From Pseudomonas lurida (GTDB taxonomy: Bacteria > Pseudomonadota > Gammaproteobacteria > Pseudomonadales > Pseudomonadaceae), in contig NZ_JAAMRE010000025.1 in NCBI RefSeq assembly GCF_013522705.1, positions 1-64,000 of the forward strand: a stretch of DNA of 64,000 nucleotides. Direction: 5' to 3'. The notes beneath the pieces are model-generated. The model did not search any database and was not told where the DNA came from. It saw only the letters and a list, made by a program, of their open reading frames with translations. The position numbers were made by a program, and so were the translations under genes. Position 1 is the stretch's first letter. Each line of letters starts with the position of its first letter. Positions 35,251-42,297 of the stretch are shown one piece after another.

Positions 35251-36315
35251 ATGGCACTTATCAGCATGCGTCAAATGCTGGACCACGCAGCCGAGTTCGG
35301 CTATGGCGTCCCAGCCTTTAACGTCAACAACCTCGAGCAGATGCGCGCCATCATGGAAGCCGCTGAAAAGACCGACTCCCCCGTGATCGTCCAGGCTTCG
35401 GCCGGTGCGCGCAAATACGCCGGTGCCCCGTTCCTGCGTCACCTGATCCTCGCCGCTATCGAAGAGTTCCCACACATCCCGGTGTGCATGCACCAGGACC
35501 ACGGCACCAGCCCTGACGTGTGCCAGCGCTCCATTCAACTGGGCTTCAGTTCGGTGATGATGGACGGCTCTCTCGGCGAAGACGGCAAGACTCCGACCGA
35601 CTACGAATACAACGTCCGCGTCACCCAACAAACCGTGGCCATGGCCCACGCCTGCGGCGTTTCGGTTGAAGGCGAGCTGGGCTGCCTGGGTTCCCTGGAA
35701 ACCGGCATGGCCGGTGAAGAAGACGGCATCGGTGCCGAGGGCGTGCTGGATCACAGCCAGATGCTGACCGACCCGGAAGAGGCTGCCGACTTTGTGAAGA
35801 AAACCCAGGTGGACGCCCTGGCCATCGCCATCGGCACCAGCCACGGCGCCTACAAGTTCACCAAGCCACCGACCGGCGACGTACTGGCCATCGACCGCAT
35901 CAAGGAAATCCACAAGCGCATCCCCAACACCCACCTGGTGATGCACGGTTCGTCCTCGGTACCGCAAGAATGGCTGGCGATCATCAACCAGTACGGCGGC
36001 GACATCAAGGAAACCTACGGCGTACCGGTTGAAGAAATCGTCGAAGGCATCAAGTACGGCGTGCGTAAGGTCAACATCGACACCGACCTGCGCCTGGCGT
36101 CCACCGGTGCCATGCGCCGCCTGATGGCCACCAACCCAAGCGAATTCGACCCACGCAAATTCTTCGGCGCCACCGTGACCGCCATGCGTGACGTGTGTAT
36201 CGCTCGTTATGAAGCATTCGGCACGGCCGGCAATGCATCGAAGATCAAGCCGATCTCGTTGGAAGCGATGTACCAGCGTTATTTGAAAGGTGAGTTGAAC
36301 GCTAAAGTGAACTAA
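35251..36315 (+). CDS. fba: Class II fructose-bisphosphate aldolase
   Basis: A 354-residue Zn-dependent aldolase. Zn ligands and catalytic residues are visible in PVCMHQDHGTSPD (about residues 80-92), VEGELGCLG, GTSHGAYKF and NIDTDLRLAS. It links glycolysis and gluconeogenesis with the neighbouring pgk. A GGGAGAG ribosome site precedes the ATG. Confidence 0.97.
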   Translation: MALISMRQMLDHAAEFGYGVPAFNVNNLEQMRAIMEAAEKTDSPVIVQASAGARKYAGAPFLRHLILAAIEEFPHIPVCMHQDHGTSPDVCQRSIQLGFSSVMMDGSLGEDGKTPTDYEYNVRVTQQTVAMAHACGVSVEGELGCLGSLETGMAGEEDGIGAEGVLDHSQMLTDPEEAADFVKKTQVDALAIAIGTSHGAYKFTKPPTGDVLAIDRIKEIHKRIPNTHLVMHGSSSVPQEWLAIINQYGGDIKETYGVPVEEIVEGIKYGVRKVNIDTDLRLASTGAMRRLMATNPSEFDPRKFFGATVTAMRDVCIARYEAFGTAGNASKIKPISLEAMYQRYLKGELNAKVN

Positions 36316-36329
36316 GCCTCAGGCGTTAC

Positions 36330-36363
36330 AAAAGAAGCCCGCAGCGATGCGGGCTTCTTTTTT
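36330..36363 (+). terminator. fba terminator
   Basis: AAAAGAAGCCCGC and GCGGGCTTCTTTTTT form a strong stem with a T run. It ends transcription at the border between backbone and the second AT-rich operon. Confidence 0.9.
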
Positions 36364-36416
36364 GATTAGGTAAGTTGAGAGACAGGTGATTCGCGGGATG
36401 ATCGTTTGATTCTGCA

Positions 36417-37634
36417 CTAGCTGAAAGGTGAGTGCGATTGTTTTCTGTACAAATATAAATAGACGGCAATGGACAGCGATGCAGTTAAAAATGCCATGCC
36501 CGCCGCCACAACAAAAGGTGCTGAGCGATCACCTGCGATTATTAAAATTGTTCCCACAGAAGGTCCCGTTATAACACATAGTATTTGGATGCTTCTGAAC
36601 GACATGGATACTCTTCCGATATTGTCAGCAGGGCATAATTGCTGAAGGATTATATTTGAAGATATTATGAGTGTTTCATAACCGAAGCCATTCAAAAACC
36701 AAACCAATGGATAGAGGTAGACTCTTCCAGGTAATTGGAAAAATACTAAAACTGCGGTCAGGATTAATGCGGTAGAGAAAACAACTAATGCGCTTGACCG
36801 AAGAAGAATCTCATCGAAATTGCTCAATTTGAATTTCATCAGCAATGCGGCACATATTGCACCTCCGGCTGTTGCTGAGACGATTATTGAAAAATTAACT
36901 GGAGGTAAACCTTCATAGGCTAGAAAGGACGCCAAATGCGGATCATAGATTCCTAAAGCCAGCGATGTAAGCAGGGAGTACAAAAAGCCTATGCGTAGCT
37001 GAAAGGGCAAGGCGTTGAATATAGAGAGTCCTCTTATAATGTCGCGATAAAGTGGCAGGGCACTGGTAAGGGTGGCATTCATTTGCGTTCGGAAGGCCAG
37101 GCAAATAGACCTGAGGAGTGGGAAGGTTAATAAAACGGCCACTGCCGAAAAAAAGAATAAATCTTTGGGTGATAATACTGCGGTTAATACACCTGCAAGT
37201 AACGGTGCAAAAATTTTGGAAGATTGATCAAGTACACTTATGTAGCTGAAAAAAGATTTTCGCTCCTCAGCATGTATAAGTTGCCGAACGATAATGGTTA
37301 TCGAAGGAAAGTAAAATAAATTTGACACGCCTTTGAAAATGACGAAAAGCAAAAAACTCTGAAGATCTGGAGACGCTGCTAGACCTACGGTAGACAGTGT
37401 GCGGAGCAAGACGCCGAATACTAGTGTTTTCCTTACGTCATATCGATCTATCAGCGTTCCTACGATAGGACCTAGAAACAACATAGGGGCACCCAGGCAA
37501 AAAGCCAAGAACGCTATTGATGAAGGAGAGGCATGCCATAGATAAACGGGAACCGTGAAGATTAAAAAAATATCAAGCCATAGTGAGAAACTGGATAGCG
37601 CTTGCACGAAAATAAGCTTACTTGACGTTTTCAT
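36417..37634 (-). CDS. MFS exporter of the carbamoyltransferase peptide operon
   Basis: A 405-residue major-facilitator protein with 12 predicted helices, resembling macrolide-type (MefA-like) exporters. The MFS loop 2-3 motif is seen as GTLIDRYDVRKTLVFG (about residues 59-74). The ATG at 37634 (MKTSSKLIF) gives a 17-bp overlap with the carbamoyltransferase stop; the open frame extends further upstream, but inside that gene. It is the last gene of the operon and probably exports its product or provides self-resistance. AT-rich, unlike the adjacent fba. Confidence 0.82.
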   Translation of the reverse strand: MKTSSKLIFVQALSSFSLWLDIFLIFTVPVYLWHASPSSIAFLAFCLGAPMLFLGPIVGTLIDRYDVRKTLVFGVLLRTLSTVGLAASPDLQSFLLFVIFKGVSNLFYFPSITIIVRQLIHAEERKSFFSYISVLDQSSKIFAPLLAGVLTAVLSPKDLFFFSAVAVLLTFPLLRSICLAFRTQMNATLTSALPLYRDIIRGLSIFNALPFQLRIGFLYSLLTSLALGIYDPHLASFLAYEGLPPVNFSIIVSATAGGAICAALLMKFKLSNFDEILLRSSALVVFSTALILTAVLVFFQLPGRVYLYPLVWFLNGFGYETLIISSNIILQQLCPADNIGRVSMSFRSIQILCVITGPSVGTILIIAGDRSAPFVVAAGMAFLTASLSIAVYLYLYRKQSHSPFS

Positions 37635-39219
37635 CAGGTCGTTCTGAATGTAGGAAAAGTGTGTCTTCAAATACGAAGCCGTCGAGTTCATGTTCGCTGG
37701 CAAATCGATACAAGTCGCTAAGTCTATTTATAAACCCGCGTCCGTTAAAATTTAAGGAGGTGTTACAAAGCACGCCGACTCCTGACATAGCACGATAGGC
37801 GCTTAGCAATTGATGTATACGAAAATTTTGAGAATTATTGACCGATTGAGGACGCGCTGAGTTATCAACGTGCGTCACCGCCGGAATGCTAGTCGAAATA
37901 ACTTTGCGGAACTCCAGCATGTAGGGTGAGGGGGTAGACGGGCAGAAGTATTCAGCCATACATTCTTCTAAACATATCGGTGCTATAGGGCGAAATCCTT
38001 CGCGCCTCTTGATTTTGTTCAATCTAATGAGATTTTCTCTAGGATAGGGCGCCGCTAATATTGAGCGATTTCCCAGTGCTCTAGGACCCATTTCATATCT
38101 GCCCTGTACCCAACCTAATATGCAGCCTTCATGAAGTAATTGTGCTACACGTCTCGTATCATAGGGTTCACTAATGAAGGTGCCTGTGTTATCTGTGTCA
38201 GAATTTGGTAGCTCCCCTGCATAGGGTGACCAAGTTACTTTGGCAACTCCTTTTGTATGCAATAACGCATCAATCGCAGTTCCAATTGCAGACCCGCTGT
38301 CGTTTGTGCACGGAGGGATAAATACATCAGAGAATAGTTGTGTCTCTTTCCATTTTGAGTTCCAGTCACAATTTAATCCGCATCCGCCAACAATTAATAA
38401 AGGTGCGTCATCAAAGACCAGCTGCTCTGCAAAATCACGAAACAAATTAAAAATTGCATTTGAAAGTTGATATGCAAGTGATGCAAATCGAGGGTTGCTG
38501 AGTCCAATATTGTAATATGCACTGTTACGGAAACGGTGCTTGTGAAGCTTTCTAAAGTCTATGTTCTTGTCGAGTAGGGTGGCTATTATGTGTCTGGCGT
38601 CTTGGTCAAGATCGCCATTTTCTCCATAAGCAGCAAGTGCCATGAGTTTGCCTGCATCACTCAAACGAATTTGTCCCGCTCCAAGATTAAAAGTAGGATC
38701 TGCGAGCGCATATAAAAAAGCAAATCTGTCCCCAGGGTTTTCAAGTGCACTACCTAATTTGGTAATATTTACTTTTTCATCAATTCGATAGAATGCACCG
38801 AAATAGCCCTCCCAGAGCAATGCATAGCAAGGCTGTCCTTGTGGAAAGGGTGAAAGCCCGTATCCGCATAAAAGGTGTGAGCGCTCATGTGAGGATGAAA
38901 AATAAGTAACATCATGACCAAATATTGAACGTTCTTGGTGAATAATCTTCCTTAGTCCTGAATAGCCCGCACCAATGGTGTCATTTACTGAGTTCAGTCC
39001 TCTACTCCATCCGCTCTGAGCTACGATACCCACGGGTTTTTTAATCATATAAGAAACTTTCAGTAATGCGTCAGGTGTCACGCTTGAAAAACGAAGGCCG
39101 TTATCTTTTTCTGCTTCTACAGAAAACTCCAAGTGGTTACCCACAATCAGGGCTACCGCCCCGTCATGTCCATCTTTAAGGCTAAGTATTACAATGTCAT
39201 TATTTTCTATATTGACCAT
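37618..39219 (-). CDS. O-carbamoyltransferase, NodU/CmcH/TobZ family
   Basis: A 533-residue enzyme. The N-terminal Kae1-like part shows KDGHDGAVALI, SSHERSHLLCGYG (metal-binding His pair), LLIVGGCGLNCDWN and PPCTNDSGSAIGTA. The C-terminal YrdC-like part shows GRYEMGPRALGNRSILAAP, RREGFRPIAPI and CNTSLNFNGRGFI. All signature motifs look intact, so it should be active. The family transfers carbamoyl from carbamoyl phosphate through carbamoyl-AMP to a hydroxyl group in antibiotics and Nod factors. The ATG at 39219 with GAGGGG upstream is chosen; ATG 39234 overlaps the preceding stop (TAATG). Confidence 0.88.
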   Translation of the reverse strand: MVNIENNDIVILSLKDGHDGAVALIVGNHLEFSVEAEKDNGLRFSSVTPDALLKVSYMIKKPVGIVAQSGWSRGLNSVNDTIGAGYSGLRKIIHQERSIFGHDVTYFSSSHERSHLLCGYGLSPFPQGQPCYALLWEGYFGAFYRIDEKVNITKLGSALENPGDRFAFLYALADPTFNLGAGQIRLSDAGKLMALAAYGENGDLDQDARHIIATLLDKNIDFRKLHKHRFRNSAYYNIGLSNPRFASLAYQLSNAIFNLFRDFAEQLVFDDAPLLIVGGCGLNCDWNSKWKETQLFSDVFIPPCTNDSGSAIGTAIDALLHTKGVAKVTWSPYAGELPNSDTDNTGTFISEPYDTRRVAQLLHEGCILGWVQGRYEMGPRALGNRSILAAPYPRENLIRLNKIKRREGFRPIAPICLEECMAEYFCPSTPSPYMLEFRKVISTSIPAVTHVDNSARPQSVNNSQNFRIHQLLSAYRAMSGVGVLCNTSLNFNGRGFINRLSDLYRFASEHELDGFVFEDTLFLHSERPDENVK

Positions 39220-39233
39220 GCTCAGTCCCCTCA

Positions 39234-40340
39234 TTAGATTCCGTCGAGTAGTTCTCTAACTTCTGTGGTGTACGAACTACCCGTTCCATTCCCCGCACCC
39301 ACCAAAAAAATGACTTGCTCTGAAGGAAGGTTGACCTCTAAAAGTTCATTTATTTCTTTATCATGAAAGTAACCGGTCAGCCAAGGATGTAAGCCAAGCG
39401 CCGTAATTAATAAATTTGCTGTTTGTGATAAATGTCCAACGTCCAACAACATTGGGCGATAGGCGCGGGAGTGGGGGTATTTCCACCAGAGCTTGTCAAA
39501 GCGAGAAGTAAAAAAATTGCGAATGCTAAGTTGTTAGCCCAATGCTGGCCGCATAAATAAGTAGATATTACTTCAGGTGGAAGGTCGCGTACCTTCTCCA
39601 GAGTATGCTGTTCACTTATATAATGATAAATGCCGGGAGCAAGATCCTCTACATTTCGCACCCATACATAACCCTCCGTCGCTTGTAAGCCTCCGGCCGA
39701 AGGTGATGTTCTTCTAAAACCGAATTTTTGAGCGCCAGTCGGAGCGTCGTAATCGGTCTCTTTCTTATCCGCTAAAGTCCCATACAGTATGGTTGCCAGT
39801 GATAATATTGATACTGAAGTGTCAAAAAAATCTCGGCAGGTATGACGCGCCAAAAGCGTCTCCCAAAGACTCGCTTCTTTAATAGCCGAAAGGTTTTGGG
39901 GGTGGTAATAATGTCTTTTCTCCTCCTTTTATTAAAGAAATGTTTGGTTCGTTTTTATGAATTGACTTGCAAAAGTTTAAGTAGCTTTTGGCATATTCAA
40001 TGTACATTTCAGGTTTGTCTGGGGTTGGCGAATTCGGGTGAGACGTCCCAATATGGAATATTTTTGATAGCACGTCCCAGCCCCATTCATCTGCTGGTTT
40101 CACTTCATACAGTACCCCGGAGGTGTCTATGGATATGTCATCGGCTGTATCCGATACGAAATCGCCTGCGGAAAAACTCACTAATCGCTCAAATTCTCTT
40201 GTGCTTATTTGGTATTGGACGTGATTTCTATAGTCCCACAAATAAGCTGCGCCATCTTTAAGCACTAAAAATATGTCGTTCGAGAGCCATTTTTTTTCGC
40301 CGTACACATAGCCGCCTGACCACCCGTGAGTGAGGTTCAT
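39234..40340 (-). pseudogene. SagB/ThcOx-type FMN dehydrogenase with two compensating frameshifts
   Basis: Three frame segments make one 369-codon SagB-type protein. N-terminal domain: LVLKDGAAYLWDYRNHVQY. After the first shift: ASLWETLLARHTCRDFF, SPSAGGLQATEGYVWVRNV and GIYHYISEQH. After the second: TSRFDKLWWKYPHSRAYRP and LLDVGHLSQTANLLITALG. The shifts fall at a C5/A4 run (39894-39902, one base too many) and a T7 run (39510-39516, one too few); together they restore the frame. SagB-type enzymes oxidise azolines to azoles with FMN, but no YcaO cyclodehydratase gene is near, so the substrate is open. Mutation, phase variation, slippage or assembly error are all possible. Confidence 0.8.
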
Positions 40341-40351
40341 TTTTAGTGGCT

Positions 40352-40370
40352 GCCTGAGCCGAGCCCAGGC
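40352..40370 (-). promoter_or_regulatory. Hairpin between 55-residue peptide gene and SagB-type gene
   Basis: GCCTGGGC / GCTCAGGC pair as an 8-bp stem (one G-T) with a 3-nt loop, in the 39-nt gap between the peptide stop and the dehydrogenase start. No U run follows. It may limit read-through or protect the peptide part of the message. Confidence 0.5.
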
Positions 40371-40379
40371 GGTACATCG

Positions 40380-40547
40380 TTATTTAATCGCTAGCTTTCT
40401 GCTATCGGAGGCTTCGATAACGCTACCCCCATCGTTGGGAATAAATTTGTAGTGAGGTACAGTCACCGTCTTAATTGAGAAGTGAGGGGTCTGATACGCG
40501 TCGTTTGACTGATTGTTGAGCGTCGGTTCTATAATTACACGTTTCAT
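40380..40547 (-). CDS. 55-residue peptide, candidate precursor of the SagB/carbamoyltransferase operon
   Basis: A 55-residue peptide beginning MKRVIIEPTLNNQ and ending SDSRKLAIK. It has no Cys and no hydrophobic signal, but is rich in Ser/Thr and has two PHxxxI/F segments (PHFSI, PHYKF). A GAGGA ribosome site sits 7 nt before the ATG and a near-consensus promoter lies about 50 bp upstream. It is the first gene before a peptide-type dehydrogenase, a carbamoyltransferase and an exporter. It could be a RiPP precursor or a scaffold or regulatory peptide. No family recognised. Confidence 0.7.
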   Translation of the reverse strand: MKRVIIEPTLNNQSNDAYQTPHFSIKTVTVPHYKFIPNDGGSVIEASDSRKLAIK

Positions 40548-40595
40548 ATATAGTTCCTCTGTGTTGGTGCCTTCGCGGATTTGCGATGCACTTAA

Positions 40596-40624
40596 ACCAT
40601 ATGAAGGCTTATTGTGAATGTCAA
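40596..40624 (-). promoter_or_regulatory. Sigma70 promoter of the SagB/carbamoyltransferase operon
   Basis: TTGACA (40624-40619, perfect -35), 17-nt spacer, TATGGT (40601-40596). The expected start near 40588 leaves a leader of about 40 nt before the 55-residue peptide gene. Confidence 0.78.
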
Positions 40625-41319
40625 TTTGTATTTTTTTAGTTGTATTGTTTTTTAGCTGAGTCTTTGTGTGTTTTTGTAGTGAGTTGTCGGATAGTTCTGA
40701 TTGGTATTTCCCACATCTCGCTCCATCGCGGATATCTAAAAATGCTGATTAGTACACAAGACTGTAATATCCAGTTGCATATACGCCGAAGATTCGGTTT
40801 TCGTTGTGGTTCACATGTTTTTCTTAGCGAGTGCTCAATTCAGAGCGTCCAGTCGGGGACTCCAAGTGCGGCGTATGGAATGTCTACGTTGATATTGACC
40901 TGTATCTGGGGTTTACCCTGGTGGTCATGAATGCCGTGCTGGGGGTAACTCCTCGAAGATCCAGCCGATCTTTAAGGGAGCGCTGTACCAGCGCTCAGCA
41001 AAATCTAGTACAGCGCTTAAATCCTGGGCAACAGGCATAAAAAATCCGGATTTCTGCAGCTGTGTGCGGGTTCGCAGACCGAGGATACGAGGAACGCGGC
41101 AGACCCGAAGATCTCCACACACGGCTACCACAAAATAAACGCTGGGTGCAAAAGCGCTCGTCGTTTAGCGCGATGGCTGAGTGTCAGTCGCGGGAAATAC
41201 TGGTTGACACACCGCCATCGCGGGCAGGTCCTGCTCCTATAGGGTTAATGGCTGTTGAAGAGGTGGGAATAGCCTCTGACGCCATCGGGCATTACGTGTT
41301 CGAATCGAGGCCGATCCGC
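40625..41319. other. Intergenic stretch at the end of the AT-rich operon
   Basis: About 700 bp without a convincing gene. The part next to the operon is AT-rich and the rest is mixed. It holds a 10-bp perfect inverted repeat AGCGCTGTAC / GTACAGCGCT (40979-41017) and a REP-like half (41213-41244). A minus-strand frame at 40925-41131 (68 residues) covers the inverted repeat, but no family or ribosome site supports it. Confidence 0.5.
41213..41244. repeat. REP-like half element
   Basis: CCATCGCGGGCAGGTCCTGCTCCTATAG resembles a degenerate REP unit. It lies about 75 bp after the alginate lyase stop. Confidence 0.5.
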
Positions 41320-41985
41320 TCACTCATGATCAATATCCAGCTTGTCGAACGTCACCTTCGCGCCTTCCTTGCTGTCCCCGCTGTTGTCCTGCACATAGGC
41401 GCCGGCCTTGAAGTACAGCGGTTTGGCGCCCCATGCCGCGCCGATGCGCTCGTTCCATTCGCCATCGGCGGCATACACGCTGAGTAATCCGGCCTTGTTG
41501 AGGTTGATTACGTAGGTGAAGCTCTTGTCCAACGGCACGTTGGAGGCGACGGTGATCACGCGGCTTTCGTCCTCATCCGGGCGCATGCGCACTTTGGCGA
41601 CGATGTTGCCGGTCTGGGTCTTTTCCTTGAATTGGTACTCGAGCTTGATCAGCGGTTTCTGGCTGTCATACGCGTGAATCTGGCCAATGACGATCTTGCC
41701 GCTGGAGGGCACCTGGTTGACGGCCAGGGTGGCGCGCAGAAAATTGTCGGCGTCGGGGTAGGTCCAGTTGCGCAAGCGGCCGTCGGCGTAGGTTTCGCGC
41801 AATTCGCTGCGGGGGTAGATCGCGTTCTCGGTGCGCGTGCCGGTGACGGGTGTCCAGAATTGCACGTTGCTGCCTTCGGCCTGGAAGTATTGGTCCTTGA
41901 AGCCGCTAAGCAGTTTAGGCGTGTCGATGGTCGCGGGGGGCGAGCCGACGGGAATGCTCAGGTTCCAAGTGGAGAGGTCAATCAT
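41320..41985 (-). CDS. Polysaccharide lyase family 7 alginate lyase
   Basis: A 221-residue single-domain PL7 lyase. All three conserved PL7 regions are present: RSELRE (about residues 58-63), the catalytic QIH (about 101-103) and YFKAGAYVQDN near the C terminus with the catalytic Tyr. It depolymerises alginate by beta-elimination. The protein starts MIDLSTWNLSIPVG with no signal peptide, and an in-frame TAA lies five codons upstream, so no longer form exists. Export by another route or cytoplasmic action on imported oligomers is possible. Confidence 0.9.
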   Translation of the reverse strand: MIDLSTWNLSIPVGSPPATIDTPKLLSGFKDQYFQAEGSNVQFWTPVTGTRTENAIYPRSELRETYADGRLRNWTYPDADNFLRATLAVNQVPSSGKIVIGQIHAYDSQKPLIKLEYQFKEKTQTGNIVAKVRMRPDEDESRVITVASNVPLDKSFTYVINLNKAGLLSVYAADGEWNERIGAAWGAKPLYFKAGAYVQDNSGDSKEGAKVTFDKLDIDHE

Positions 41986-42297
41986 GGCGTAGGCCTTTTA
42001 CAGAAGGGTGTAGGCTATGGCCCTCAGGGCCAGTCAGGTTCTTTATAGGTGCTGTGCAGCGGATTGTTAAACAATTGCTGGCAATTTATTGGCGCCAAAT
42101 GAATGCCAAAAAGCCATGTTGCCCATGAACCGTGGGTTGCAGGCACTGACCGTTAGTCGGCTTCCTGAAAATTGGCGCAATGATGGCACCGAGGTTACTT
42201 CTGCTTTTCCAGAACCGGGGCTAGAGTGAGGCCTCAGTGTTTGTCCGGGTTTTCTCTCAGAAATGACCGGAGCAGCGATCTAAGGAAGAGACGTAGC
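41986..42297. other. Divergent intergenic region
   Basis: About 312 bp between the divergent alginate lyase and signalling-protein genes. It should hold both promoters, but no clear sigma70 pair, repeat or RNA gene was recognised. Confidence 0.5.

Noticed and set aside
36417..40624. YcaO cyclodehydratase or PEARL/LanB-like gene in the SagB operon
   Set aside because: Looked for because SagB enzymes usually need one. No frame in or next to the operon shows such a domain.
40640..40930. 96-residue plus-strand frame
   Set aside because: Composition is unlike a real protein, with no ribosome site. It runs out of the promoter region of the opposite operon.
40925..41131. 68-residue minus-strand frame
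   Set aside because: No recognised family or ribosome site, and it spans an inverted repeat. Left as unassigned intergenic sequence.
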